Assembly (NCBI RefSeq): GCF_032854445.1
Contig: NC_088303.1
Coordinates: 1,743,501 to 1,807,500, forward strand
Origin: Liolophura sinensis
Lineage: Eukaryota > Mollusca > Polyplacophora > Chitonida > Chitonidae
Length of the DNA: 64,000 nucleotides
Direction of reading: 5' to 3'
Part shown: piece after piece, positions 24,840 to 37,454 of the stretch
Numbering within the stretch: the first letter of the stretch is position 1
Layout of the letters: each line of letters starts with the position of its first letter
Program-made: the position numbers and the translations under genes
Notes under the pieces: generated by a model
Database searches by the model: none
What the model was told of the DNA's origin: nothing
The model's input: only the letters and a program-made list of their open reading frames with translations

Positions 24840-25072
24840 TTTACAACGTCAGCCATCTTTGTTTAATGAAAGAAAGCTGGGTGTAATCCTAGATTCTATT
24901 GGACCGTTTTACATCGGATAGCCAATGAACATCTCTTTCTCATTACCGACTTGTTCTCCTGCCCTTTGACCCACAAGTAGGCGTGACCCACCGCATCGTG
25001 GAGAGTTGATAATGTGATCAGCTGTCCACGTCGCTACATTGACATTGCTAACGATTTAGACGATTGTACAAG
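24840..25072. promoter_or_regulatory. Putative shared promoter of TBC1D32 (-) and NIPSNAP3-like (+)
   Basis: The NIPSNAP3-like ATG is at 25,073 and TBC1D32 is transcribed away to the left. The interval has a YY1-like GCCATCTTTG at about 24,852, an ATTGG (CCAAT on the other strand) at 24,898-24,902 and a CCAAT at 24,922-24,926. On the minus strand the YY1-like site reads AAGATGGCTGAC, a layout common at transcription starts. The TBC1D32 coding start is at 23,419, so an untranslated first exon is expected near 24,5xx-24,86x. Transcription starts are inferred, not seen. Confidence 0.5.
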
Positions 25073-28000
25073 ATGACAGCTTTTTTCTCTCGCGGTATAG
25101 GATCTATCTTAAGAAATTCTTCGATTTCAAAACAAAAGGTGAAGCCACCAATATTTTAATTATTTTTCAAACTGTTTTATACACCTGAAAACAAGTCTGT
25201 TGCACATCAGTTAATAACTGTCACAAACTTATCAGGAACTTCCAGAGCCTAGACAGATAAATAATTGTTAGAAATATTAATTTAATGATTTGCATCCGAT
25301 ATAACATTTCAGTTAACCTTATGTATTTGATTTGTCTGGTTAACTGCATGTAGCCGCATGTGTGTGGCTCAACTGATCTGATGATATACTTAATGTACCA
25401 AGCAGTACAAGTAAGTTAGTACATTGTTGAGCTAGGTTAACTGGACTTATTTTGTAGTGAACGATGCATTTAAGGTGACTTATAATAGGTTGAAATGATC
25501 ATTTTAATACAGCGTACACCACACATTAAATATTAAATATGGTACCGGTACATTGGTGTGTGTTTGCCGGATACATGTAAGTTTTTTAGTTACTTAGCCA
25601 AAGGCTGGTGGTTTTCTCCCAGCATTCCATGCAGATGCTTCCAGCTATTAAAAGGCAAAACAACACATAGCTTAACCTTATTTATTTTTAAAGAGAGGTG
25701 GAAATATAGACCTTTAAGGCAACATACAGTTAGTTTGCCCTGATGTAATTGGTCACTGTGTAAATCAGCTTTTAGTCTGAGATTGTTACAAGGCCATGAG
25801 ATGTGCCATGTTAGAGAAACTGGAATCATGATGTCATGAGATATGCCATGTTAGAGAAACCAGAATCATGATGTCATGAGATGTGCCATGTTAGAGAAAC
25901 TACAATCATGATGTCATGAGATATACCATGTTAGAGAAACTGCAATCATGATGTCATGAGATGTGCCATGTTAGAGAAACTGGAATCATGATGTCATGAG
26001 ATGTGCCATGTTAGGGAAACTGCAATCATGATGTCGTATCATTCTTATGGCTAAAACAGGGTTCAGGTGAAGCCAGCAGAAACAGTTGAACTCTCTAGCT
26101 GTACAAATAACTAACACCTTCTTGATTTCCACAACAAGTCATTTTGCTTACTTTAAATTATGATATCTCAAGTTATGCAACATTACATAGATAAAATGGT
26201 ACTGGTATGCCTTTTTAAACTAAATGTGGGATACTTTATGTATGCATGCATTTAATCTGGTGTTGTCTTTTCTTTTAAACTGACTGTCATATAAATGAAT
26301 TGTAAATAAGCTTGATTTTTGGTATGACACCACAAGTTAATGAAAACAAATTTGTATGATTTCTGTATCATGCTTTTCTCAGGAATGTAATATGTGTTTT
26401 AAACCACCGGTATACAATATCATAATTTTACCTCAACTATAGGTTGTGTTTCCCAGTGTCCTTAGCAGTGGGTATCAACGGAATCTATCTAACAATGGTG
26501 CAGATGACAAGCATTCTAAAATATATGAGCTTCGGCAATACAACATTTATCCACAACACCTGAAGCCATTTCTGGAGCTCTCTGTCCAAGGACTGGTCAT
26601 GCGCGCAAAATTCTCAAAGATGATTGGCTATTGGTCAGCTGAGCTAGGAGGGTTAAACCAAGTCATTCACATTTGGGAATACGGTAGGAAACATTTCATA
26701 GAAATTAGTCTTACATGGACATGTGGTTTTTGATTTTCTTCATGCTCAAGCTTATTGATGCTTCCCCTTCTTATATGTATGTGTATTTTTTTATACATTT
26801 AAAATTCATTTTTAATGTTGTGTTTTAATTTTTTTAACAATTTAAAGTGAATTCAGAATGTCATTCTTATTGACTCACAGAGGTACAGTATTTTCTCAGC
26901 TCAGTTTTCTCGGCCACTTCCCATGTTGAGGCTGCAATAATGACTGTGACCATTCATTGTCCCTTTAAGCCCAGGAACCTGAGCACACTTATATAAGTAA
27001 GATATTTCAGAGTATCATTGTGTAAGTCATCCAGTTATAGAAGTGAGATATTCCAGAGTATCATGGTGTAAGTCGTCCAGTTATAGAAATGAGATATTTC
27101 AGAGTATCATGGTGTAAGTCATCCAGTTATAGAAGTGAGATATTTCAGAGTATCATGGTGTAAGTCGTCCAGTTATAGAAATGAGATATTTCAGAGTATC
27201 ATGGTGTAAGTCATCCAGTTATAGAAGTGAGATATTTCAGAGTATCATGGTGTAAGTCGTCCAGTTATAGAAATGAGATATTTCAGAGTATCATGGTGTA
27301 AGTCATCCAGTTATAGAAGTGAGATATTTCAGAGTATCATGGTGTAAGTCGTCCAGTTATAGAAGTGAGATATTTCAGAGTATCATGGTGTAAGTCGTCC
27401 AGTTATATAAATGAGATATTTCAGAGTATCATGGTGTAAGTCATCCAGTTATATAAGTGAGATATTTCAGAGTATCATGGTGTAAGTCGTCCAGTTAGGC
27501 CTATATAAGTGAGATATTTCAGAGTATCATGGTGTAAGTCGTCCAGTTATAGAAATGAGATATTTCAGAGTATCATGGTGTAAGTCATCCAGTTATAGAA
27601 GTGAGATATTTCAGAGTATCATGATGTAAGTCATCCAGTTATATAAGTGAGATATTTCAGAGTATCATGGTGTAAGTCGTCCAGTTAGGCCTATATAAGT
27701 GAGATATTTCAGAGTATCATGGTGTAAGTCATCCAGTTATATAAGTGAGATATTTCAGAGTATCATGGTGTAAGTCATCCAGTTATAGAAGTGAGATATT
27801 TCAGAGTATCATGGTGTAAGTCATCCAGTTATATAAGTGAGATATTTCAGAGTATCATGGTGTAAGTCATCCAGTTATATAAGTGAGATATTTCAGAGTA
27901 TCATGGTGTAAGTCATCCAGTTATATAAGTGAGATATTTCAGAGTATCATGATGTAAGTCATCCAGTTATATAAGTGAGATATTTCAGAGTATCATGGTG

Positions 28001-31000
28001 TAAGTCATCCAGTTATAGAAGTGAGATATTTCAGAGTATCATGGTGTAAGTCATCCAGTTATATAAGTGAGATATTTCAGAGTATCATGATGTAAGTCAT
28101 CCAGTTATATAAGTGAGATATTTCAGAGTATCATTATGTAAGTCATCCAGTTATATAAGTGAGATATTTCAGAGTATCATGATGTAAGTCATCCAGTTAT
28201 ATAAGTGAGATATTTCAGAGTATCATTATGTAAGTCATCCATAAAATGAATACATTAACAAATCAGATATCTGTTAAGTTTCAAATGATGCATTGTTTAC
28301 ATTCATTGCTGAAGTAAGAAATTAGAAAGCCTCAATCATGAAAAAGCATTTCTGGCTAACATACAATGGGTAATTGGAGCTGATGTACACTGGGTAATTG
28401 GAGCTAATGTACACTGAGTGATTGGAGTTGATGTACACTGAGTGATTGGAGCGAATGTACACTGGGTAATTGGAGCTAATGTACTCTGGGTAATTGGAGC
28501 TAATGCACACTGAGTGATTGGAGCTAATGTACACTGGGTAATTGGAGCTAATGTACACTGGGTAATTGGAGCCAATGTACACTGGGTAATTGGAGCTTAT
28601 GTACACTGGGTAATTGGAGCCAATGTACACTGAGTAATTGGAGTCAATGTACACTGGATAATTGGAGCCAATGTACATTGGGTGATTGGAGCTAATGTAC
28701 ACTGAGTGATTGGAGCTAATGTACACTGGGTAATTGGAGCGAATGTACACTGAGTGATTGAAGCTAATGTACACTGGGTGATTGGGGCTTATGTACACTG
28801 GGTGATTGGAGCTAATGTACACTGGGTGATTGGGGCTAATGTACACTGGGTAATTGGAGCTAATGTACACTGGGTAATTGGAGCTAATGTACATTGGTGC
28901 TAATGTACACTGGATAATTGAAACTAATGTACACTGGGTGATTGGAGATAATGTACATTGGTTAATTGGTGCTAATGTACACTGGGTGATTGGAGCTAAT
29001 GTACACTGGATAATTGAAACTAATGTACACTGGGTGATTGGAGATAATGTACATTGGTTAATTGGTGCTAATGTACACTGGGTGATTGGAGCTAATGTAC
29101 ACTGGATAATTGGAGCTAATGTACACTGGGTAATTGGGGCTAATGTACACTGGGTGATTGGAGCTAATGTACACTGGGTAATTGGAGCTAATGTACACTG
29201 GGTGATTGGAGCTAATGTACACAGGGTGATTGGAGCTAATGTACACTGGGTAATTGGAGCTAATGTACACTGGGTAATTGGAGCTAATGTACACTGGGTG
29301 ATTGGAGCTAATGTACACAGGGTGATTGGAGCTAATGTACACTGGGTAATTGGAGCTAATGTACACTGGGTAATTGGAGCTAATGTACACAGGGTGATTG
29401 GGGCTAATGTACACTGGGTAATTGGGGCTAATGTACACTGGGTAATTGGGGCTAATGTACACTGGGTGATTGGAACTAATGTACACTCGGTAATTGGAGC
29501 TAATGTACACTGGGTGATTGGGGCTAATGTACACTGGGTAATTGGAGCTAATGTACACTGGGTAATTGGAGCTAATGTACACTGGGTGATTGGAGCTAAT
29601 GTACAATGGGTAATTGAAGCTAGTATTTTGTGTTGTGTGCTGCAGGTTTTCATGTAAGATGCCGACAAATAATTCAAAAGAAAAAGTTATCCATGTTACA
29701 TTTGCTCACAATCTTGTGTATTTTTTCAGACAGCATAGCACACAGGGCCAGTGTCAGACAGAGCCTGGCTTCAGACCCAGAGTGGACAGAGAGCTACTTC
29801 TCAAAGATCTTACCTCATATGAACACCCAGGAGAATTCTGTGTTGCGTCTGTTACCATGGAGCCCTCTGGAGTCTGATCTTCCAGCTGGAGGTATGTTCG
29901 TGTGCATTACTCAGTCACTGGAGCCCTCTGGAGTCTAATCTTCCAGCTGGGGTCTAATCTTCCAGCTGGAGTCTAATCTTCCAGTTGGTGGTATGTGTGC
30001 ATGCATCACTCAATCACAACATGTCCTCTTGGAGTCTTTGACTGACGTCAATATAATTTAGATCTGATCTGTTTTTAGGGACTGATTGCATAAAGCGGTT
30101 TTTGACATTAATAAAAGTTTCAAACATCACAATAATACTATAGTTTACATGTAGTTTTTTATCCAACAAATTCATTAAAGCCAGCTTTGTGGAATCAGCT
30201 GCCAGTGCTGAAGCTGATGGATGTGCTCTGTTGATCAAACCCTCTGTTTGGTTTATCCACAGAAACTTTTGGATGTGCTCTGTTGGTCAAACCCTCTGTT
30301 TGGTTTATCCACAGAAACTTTTGGATGTGCTCCATTGGTCAAACCCTCTGTTTGGTTTATCCACAGAAACTTTTGGATGTGCTCTGTTGGTCAAACCCTC
30401 TGTTTGGTTTATCCACAGAAACTCTGGGATGTGCTCCATTGGTCAAACCCTCTGTTTGGTTTATCCACAGAAACTTTTGGATGTGCTCTGTTGATCAAAC
30501 CCTCTGTTTGGTTTATCCACAGAAACTTTTGGATGTGCTGTGTTGGTCAAACCCTCTGTTTGGTTTATCCACAGAAACTTTTGGATGTGCTCCATTGGTC
30601 AAACCCTCTGTTTGGTTTATCCACAGAAACTTTTGGATTTGCTCCATCGGTCAAACCCTCTGTTTGGTTTATCCACTGAAGATTTTGGGTGTGCTCCATT
30701 GGTCAAACCCTCTGTTTGGTTTATCCACAGGAACTGCTGGATGTGCTCCATTGGTCAAACCCTCTGTTTGGTTTATCCACTGAAGGTTTTGGATGTGCTC
30801 CACTGGTCAAACCCTCTGTTTGGTTTACCCACTGAAGGTTTTGGATGTGCTCCACTGGTCAAACCCTTTGTTTGGTTTATCCACAGAAACTGCTGGATGT
30901 GCTCCATTGGTCAAACCCTCTGTTTGGTTTATCCACTGAAGGTTTTGGATGTGCTCCACTGGTCAAACCCTCTGTTTATCTACTGAAGCGTTTGGATGTG

Positions 31001-34000
31001 CTCCATTGGTAAAACCCTCTGTTTGGTTTATCCACTGAGCCCTTGGATGTGCTCCGTTGGTCAAACCCTCTGTTTGGTTTATCCACTGAGCCCTTGGATG
31101 TGCTCCATTGGTCAAACCCTCTGTTTGGTTTATCCACTGAAGGTTTTGGATGTGCTCCACTGGTCAAACCCTCTGTTTATCTACTGAAACGTTTGGATGT
31201 GCTCCATTGGTCAAACCCTCTGTTTGGTTTATCCACTGAGCCCTTGGATGTGCTCCGTTGGTCAGATCCTCTGTTTGGTGCTTATTTGCCTATGGTTGGG
31301 TACACCCTCTGGCTAGTTTATGCACTAATGATTTAGGCACATTTTGTAACACATTTTATTTTAACAACTGGTAATTAGGCTCATATTCTGTTTAGTTTCT
31401 CCACAAGTGATTTGGGCAAGCATGTTGTTCAGGTTCGTCACTGATTATTTGGGCACATCCCTTCTTCTGTTTATCCACCTGTAATTTGGACACATCCTCT
31501 GTTGGTTTATCTCAAATTGATCTAAACACATCCTTTCTTGGCTTATCCCAAAATAAGCTGGGCGCATCCTCTCTTGGCTTATCTCGAGATGATTTTGTGC
31601 ACATCCTCTCTTGGCTTATCTCAAAATAATTTGTGCACATCTCTCTTGGCTTATCCCAAAATAATTTGTTCACATCTGCTCTTGGCTTATCTCAAAATAA
31701 TTTGTGCACATCCTCTCTTGGCTTATCCCAAAATAATTTGTGCACATCCTCTCTTGGCTTATCCCAAAATAACTTGTGCACATCCTATCTTGGCTTATCT
31801 CAAAATAATCTGTGCACATCCTCTCTTGGCTTATCCCAAAATAATTTGTGCACATCCTCTCTTGGCTTATCCAGAATTTGGGCACATCCTTTCTTGGGTT
31901 ATCTCAAAATAATTTGTGCACATCCTCTCTTGGCTTATCTCAAAATAATTTGTGCACATCCTCTCTTGGCTTATCCTAAAATAATCTGTGCACATCCTAT
32001 CTTGGCTTATCTCAAAATAATTTGTGCACATCCTATCTTGGCTTATCCCAAAATAATTTGTGCACATCCTCTCTTGGCTTATCTCAAAATAATTTGTGCA
32101 CATCCTCTCTTGGCTTATCCCAAAATAATTTGTGCACATCCTCTCTTGGCTTATCCAGAATTTGGGCACATCCTGTCTTGGGTTATCTCAAAATATTTTG
32201 TGCACATCCTCTCTTGGCTTATCTCAAAATAATTTGTGCACATCCTATCTTGGCTTATCTCAAAATAATCTGTGCACATCCTCTCTTGGCTTATCACAAG
32301 CTGATTAGGACACATATTCGTTTGGCTTATCCCAGAATTTGGGCACATCCTGTCTTGGGTTATCTCAAAATAATTTGTGCACATCCTATCTTGGCTTATC
32401 TCAAAATAATTTGTGCACATCCTCTCTTGGCTTATCCCAAAATAATTTGTGCACATCCTATCTTGGCTTATCTCAAAATAATTTGTGCACATCCTCTCTT
32501 GGCTTATCCCAAAATAATTTGTGCACATCCTCTCTTGGCTTATCCCAGAATTTGGGCACATCCTGTCTTGGGTTATCTCAAAATATTTTGTGCACATCCT
32601 CTCTTGGCTTATCTCAAAATAATTTGTGCACATCCTCTCTTGGCTTATCCCAAAATAATTTGTGCACATCCTCTCTTGGCTTATCCTAAAATATTTTGTG
32701 CACATCCTCTCTTGGCTTATCCTAAAATATTTTGTGCATATCCTGTCTTGGCTTATCACAAGCTGATTAGGACACATATTCGTTTGGCTTATCCCAAAAT
32801 AATCTGTGCACATCCTCTCTTGGCTTATCCCAAAATAATTTGTGCACATCCTCTCTTGGCTTATCCCAAAATATTTTGTGCACATCCTCTTTTGGCTTAT
32901 CCTAAAATATTTTGTGCACACCCTCTCTTGGCTTATCACAAGCTGATTAGGACACATATTTGTTTGGCTTATCCCAGAATTTGGGCACTTCCTGTCTTGG
33001 GTTATTCCAAGATGATTTTGACACTTATTTTCTTGGCTTATCTCAAGATGATCTGGGCACATCTTTTCTTGACTTCTCCCAAAAATTTATAATTTATTCT
33101 CCCATAATTTGACACATCTTCTGTTGACTTATCTCAAGATTATTTAGGCACATCTTATTTTCGTTTTATCCAGTGATGTGATGGAGAGAGTCACATCCTG
33201 TGTTTGGTTTGTAGTGACCCAGAAAGTATTGGTGAACTTACATCCATATTTTTAGCTTGATAGGCTGGTTTGTTTCAGTTTTTAGTACATAAGTAGTACA
33301 GTGATGCTATCTGATGTGACTCAGAAATACAGAATGGCAAGGGATAGGTTGCAACTAATGCATTTCCAGTTTCTTGTGTGTCAGGTCTATATGAGCTGCA
33401 GACATTCCGGTATAAGGAGCCAAACAGCTCTGAGTGGGGAAATGACCTTGAGAACTACGCCACTGCCCGTGGAAGAACCATCAAGCTGGTTGCTGCTTTT
33501 AAAACCACTATAGCTGGACACAAGAATTCATGTATGTAAATTGTCATAGTTGCACATATATCACCAATATTTCCTGAATTTTGGATGTTCAGTAAAAATA
33601 ATATTCAATAATGTCGAGAAATTAAAACACACTTGGATTTATTCTAATTTACACGTAAACAGCACTCATAAAAAAGATCTACAAAACAATATTAACTGAC
33701 GACCTCTTTGCAAGCATTAAAGGTTTTAACTGTTGGCAAAGCTATCAAATGAGCAAGGCAAATGACATACTGAACGTTTTTGTCGTACATCGGGTACTAG
33801 GTGTTTACATTAAATGATTCTTTCATCACAGCCATTCAGCTGTGGCATTATCCAGACTTGAAGATGTTGGAAGTCAAACAATCTCAGCTTGAAGAAGACA
33901 AGACTGCTATGGAAGCATGTAAGTTAAAGTTGCATCCAATTATTGTAAGTTTATGAGCTTGAGTGTGTTTTCATTTTGTTGTAAAGTAATTGAGATTGAT

Positions 34001-35846
34001 GTGTTAATAAGTAAAATAATTTATTTATTTATTTGATTGGAGTATAACGCTGTACTCAAGAATGTGTGATTCATATAACAACCAGCATTATGGTGGGAGG
34101 AAACCAGCCAGAACCCGGGAGAAACCTGTGACCATCGGTAGGTAGCTGGTAAACCTTCCCACGTGCAACTGGAAAGGAGAGTCAATTTTATGGGTATAGG
34201 AAACCTGCCTATACAGGCAGCCTAGGGTAAACCTGCCGATACAGTCTGCCCAGGGTAAACCTGTTTAAGCTACCCAGGGTAAAGCTGTTTAAGCTACCCA
34301 GGGTAAACCTGCCGACACAGGCTGCCCAGGGTAAACCTGCTCAGGCTGCCCAGGGTAAACCTGCTGATACAGGCTCCCAGGGTAAACATGCCGATACAGG
34401 CTCCCAGGGTAAACCTGCCGATACAGGCTCCCAGGGTAAACCTGCCGATACAGGCTCCCAAGGTAATCCTGCCGATACAGGCTGCCCAGGGTAAACCTGC
34501 CGATACGGGCTCCCAGGGTAAACCTGCCGATACAGGCTGCCCAGGGTAAACTTGCCGATAAAGGCTGCCCAGGGTAAACCTGCCCAAGCTACCCAGGGTA
34601 AACCTGCCCAAGCTATGCAGGGTAAACCTGCTCAGGCTGCCCAGGGTAAACCTGCTCAGGCTGCCCAGGGTAAACCTGCCCAAGCTACCCAGGGTAAACC
34701 TGCTCAGGCTGCCCAGGGTATACCTGCCCAGGCTACCCAGGGTAAACCTGCCCAGGCTACCCAGGGTAAACCTGCCCAGGCTACCCAGGGTAAACCTGCC
34801 CAGGCTACCCAGGGTAAACCTGCCCAGGCTACCCAGGGTAAACCTGCTCAGGCTGCTCAGGGTAAACCTGCTCAGGCTGCCCATGGTGAACCTGCTCAGG
34901 CTGCCCAGGGTAAACCTGCTCAAGCTACCCAGAGTAAACCTGCCCAAGCTACCCAGGGTAAACCTGCCCAAGCTACCCAAGGTAAATCTGCCCAAACTAC
35001 CCAGAGTAAACCTGCCCAAGCTACCCAGGGTAAACCTGCCCGTGCTACCCAGGGTAAACCTGCTCAGGCTACCCAGGGTAAACCTGCCCATGCTACCCAG
35101 GGTAAACCTGCTCAGGCTACCCAGGGTAAACCTGCCCAGGCTGCCTAGGGTAAACCTGCTCAGGTTGCCCAGGGTAAACCTGCTCAGGCTGCCCAGGGTG
35201 AACCTGCTCAGGCTGCCCAGGGTAAACCTGCTCAAGCTACCCAGAGTAAACCTGCCCAAGCTACCCAGGGTAAACCTGCCCAAGCTACCCAGGGTAAACC
35301 TGCCCATGCTACCCAGGGTAAACCTGCCCAAGCTACCCAGGGTAAACCTGCTCAGGCTACCCAGGGTAAACCTGCTCAGGCTACCCAGGGTAAACCTGCC
35401 CATGCTATCCAGGGTAAACCTGCTCAGGCTACCCAGGGTAAACCTGCTCAGGCTACCCAGGGTAAACCTGCCCAGGCTACCGGGTAAACCTGCTCAGGCT
35501 GCCCAGGGTAAACCTGCTCAGGCTGCCCATGGTGAACCTGCTCAGGCTGCCCAGGGTAAACCTGTTCAAGCTACCCAGAGTAAACCTGCCCAAGCTACCC
35601 AGGATAAACCTGCCCAAGCTACCCAGGGTAAACCTGCTCAGGCTACCCAGGGTAAACCTGCCCAAGCTACCCAGAGTAAACCTGCCCAAGCTACCCAGGG
35701 TAAACCTGCCCAAGCTACCCAGTGTAAACCTGCTCAGGTTACCCAAGGTAAGTCAGTGATGTTTTTCAGATGCACGATTGCTGAAGAAAGTCTCAGATGA
35801 GCAGGTGAAGATTTTGGTCCCACAACCTTGGTCTCCTCTGAAGTAA
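25073..35846 (+). CDS. NIPSNAP3A-like: NIPSNAP3-like mitochondrial protein, complete, 6 exons
   Basis: Exons: 25073-25138, 26443-26683, 29730-29891, 33385-33531, 33832-33918, 35770-35846. The total is 780 nt, 259 residues plus TAA; human NIPSNAP3A is about 247. All junctions are GT-AG and in phase. Exon 1 encodes a basic, Ser-rich N-terminus (MTAFFSRGIGSILRNSSISK) that looks like a mitochondrial presequence. Two NIPSNAP (ferredoxin-like dimeric barrel) domains follow. The first opens with KIYELRQYNI (about residue 48) and carries GYWSAELGGLNQVIHIWEY. The second opens with GLYELQTFRY (about residue 157). The protein ends VPQPWSPLK, like the family. NIPSNAPs are mitochondrial proteins; some act as mitophagy signals, but the role of the NIPSNAP3 branch is poorly defined. 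Introns 1, 2, 3 and 5 hold large minisatellites. An AATAAA at 36,376 is a possible polyadenylation signal. Confidence 0.93.
25787..26034. repeat. 40-bp minisatellite, about 6 copies
   Basis: The unit core is ATCATGATGTCATGAGATGT, in intron 1 of the NIPSNAP3-like gene. Confidence 0.94.
26993..28240. repeat. 46-bp minisatellite, about 27 copies
   Basis: The unit core is GTGAGATATTTCAGAGTATC, then ATGGTGTAAGTC. Each unit has a TTTCAG acceptor-like and a GTAAGT donor-like word on the sense strand of the NIPSNAP3-like gene (intron 2). A GGCCTATATAAG variant occurs at about 27,498 and 27,688. Confidence 0.95.
28368..29625. repeat. 24-bp minisatellite, about 52 copies
   Basis: The unit core is GGAGCTAATGTACACTGGGT. 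It stays open on both strands as 8-residue repeats. It ends about 100 bp before exon 3 of the NIPSNAP3-like gene. Confidence 0.95.
29892..29995 (+). repeat. Tandem copies of the 3' end of NIPSNAP3-like exon 3
   Basis: After the real donor at 29,891, GAGTCTAATCTTCCAGCTGG-type blocks recur about three times. The first carries GGAGCCCTCTGGAGTC, and the last ends in a donor-like GGTGGTATGTGTG. Confidence 0.85.
30213..31275. repeat. 52-bp minisatellite, about 21 copies
   Basis: The unit core is GTCAAACCCTCTGTTTGG, then TTTATCCACAGAAAC. It lies in intron 3 of the NIPSNAP3-like gene and carries TTTATCCACAG acceptor-like words on the sense strand. Confidence 0.95.
31380..33165. repeat. 36-bp minisatellite, about 45 copies
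   Basis: The unit core is CACATCCTCTCTTGGCTTAT. Variant blocks with ACAAGCTGATTAGGACAC recur at about 32,296, 32,758 and 32,939, which shows larger internal duplications. Open frames on both strands are 12-residue read-through. Confidence 0.94.
34020..34180 (-). mobile_element. SINE family 1 3' part, minus, abutting the 24-bp array
   Basis: It has TTTATTTGATTGGAG, a CTCAAGAATGTG tail and CAGCATTATGGTGGGAGG body in intron 5 of the NIPSNAP3-like gene. The 24-bp array starts about 20 bp further on. Confidence 0.8.
34200..35755. repeat. 24-bp minisatellite, about 62 copies
   Basis: The unit core is CAGGGTAAACCTGCCCAAGC. It is open in several frames (GKPAQATQ on plus, GSLSRFTL on minus). It ends about 15 bp before the acceptor of NIPSNAP3-like exon 6. 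A block with CCCATGGTGAACC recurs three times, about 320 bp apart. Confidence 0.95.
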
Positions 35847-36177
35847 GCGACTTGTGAGAGAAATGGTTATATTTCAAGATCTGGCCTATCCAGCCTATCC
35901 AGCCTATATGCAGAAGGAGGTTTTTCATGTATTTTCGTCATATAACATATTTTGAGGTCTGAAATGAGCATTATATACATGTACATGAAGGTGAATTCAA
36001 TATTTGTATGTTTTTTGTAGTTATTATAATCATAATTTTAGTAGCAGTTCTGAAATAGCAGAGTTGGAAATGTTTTGTCTCACTTCATGAATTTGAACTT
36101 ATGAACTGTATTATGTACAGTATTGCTGAGATGTTTCTAAGATGGTGGTAAGAATTTTGTTTACCAGGTTCTACATG

Positions 36178-36335
36178 TATCATTATATTGCAAGGATGAT
36201 TGTTTTGTTGCACGTACATTATGCTGCAAGAATGATTATTGTTTATTGCACATACATTATACTGCAAGGATGATTGTTTTGTTGCACGTACATTATACTG
36301 CAAGGGCGATTATTGTTTTATTGCATGTACATTAT
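36178..36335. repeat. 36-bp minisatellite, about 4 copies
   Basis: The unit core is CATTATACTGCAAGGATGAT, downstream of the NIPSNAP3-like stop codon, probably in the 3' UTR. Confidence 0.85.
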
Positions 36336-36817
36336 ATTTCTTAGTCTCTTTATGATGGTGCTACATAGTGGTATAAATAAATCTATGTTTTATATCAACG
36401 CTGCCAAATACAATATCACACTGATTATACTTGATAATGATGAGTTAACACCTGAAAAATCAACATATGCAAAAGTTTAACATGCCTATAAAAAATTTCA
36501 GATTGTTTTCATTGGCCTTCTCCTGATGTTCATTTAATTTTTATGTGATCTTATCCTTTAAAAGTTTAGTACTGATTTTAAATGATGAAGACAAAAATAC
36601 CCGATACAAGAGTATAAAGCATGCAAAAAGGATCTGAATTTTACGTTTCTACTGTTATCAGCCTGAAATCAAAGAAATATTATAGATTTTACAACACTTT
36701 GAGCTATTATATTTGCCAAAGTTTCTAGCCCACCAAGTGTTAATCTGCTACTCTGGTTTTAACTCAAAATATTTAAAGTCAGGTATAGATAAATATTACT
36801 TTCATGTAAATCTTAAT

Positions 36818-36892
36818 GTATACACACTGATTTATGTATACACACTGATTTTTGTATACACACTGATTTATGTATACACACTGATTTGAATG
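36818..36892. repeat. 18-bp repeat, about 4 copies
   Basis: The unit is TGTATACACACTGATTTA. It lies in the convergent intergenic region between the NIPSNAP3-like gene and FARS2. Confidence 0.88.
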
Positions 36893-37397
36893 TATAGCTT
36901 TACATTGTTGTTATTAAAAAAGTGAATCTGACACATCTGGCCTGATGGTGTTCTGTTTATTAATAATATTGGCTAAAAAAAACACCTGTGATACCATTGC
37001 TTTCCTGTAGTTCAAGTGTCAATCACACAGCACAATCATGATCAGAATAAATAATACTACAAATATGCGTACCTATGATATATGATGTATATGGTGCATG
37101 AGTGCACAGGCTACAGGTAATAAGGGTTAAAATTGACCCCACACTGCAGACCTGTGCAGAACTGTGCGCACTCAGTTTTCCTACATAAAATACATGGACT
37201 GTCATGTCAAAGGTATGGATTTGTATTGTATTGTTGAGAGTGACACCAACAAAACGAGTAGGAAAACTGTAATTAAATAGACTTGATCACAGCAAAAAAC
37301 TCCATAAATGTGTAATATACAATTATCAAGCATCAGGATAACACAAGGCAATGTTACATGTTCATTTCCACTCTGGTAAAACAGATAACTCTTTTTT

Positions 37398-37454
37398 GAC
37401 TGGTGTTTATTACCTGAAGAATTAATCATTTCTCACTTATACGACAGCGATCAG
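37398..37454 (-). mobile_element. SINE family 1 tail stub, minus, abutting the 31-bp array
   Basis: It reads ACTGGTGTTTATTACC, GAAGAATTAATCATTTC and TCACTTATACGACAGCG. It stops where the 31-bp array starts. Confidence 0.6.

Noticed and set aside
28322-29677. 451-codon minus frame and 259-codon plus frame
   Set aside because: Both read the 24-bp array in intron 2 of the NIPSNAP3-like gene; a stop-free unit divisible by three is enough to explain them.
34294-35800. Collagen- or silk-like GKPAQATQ and GSLSRFTL proteins
   Set aside because: Several frames are open on both strands at once in the 24-bp array, with no start context, splice sites or non-repeat domain.
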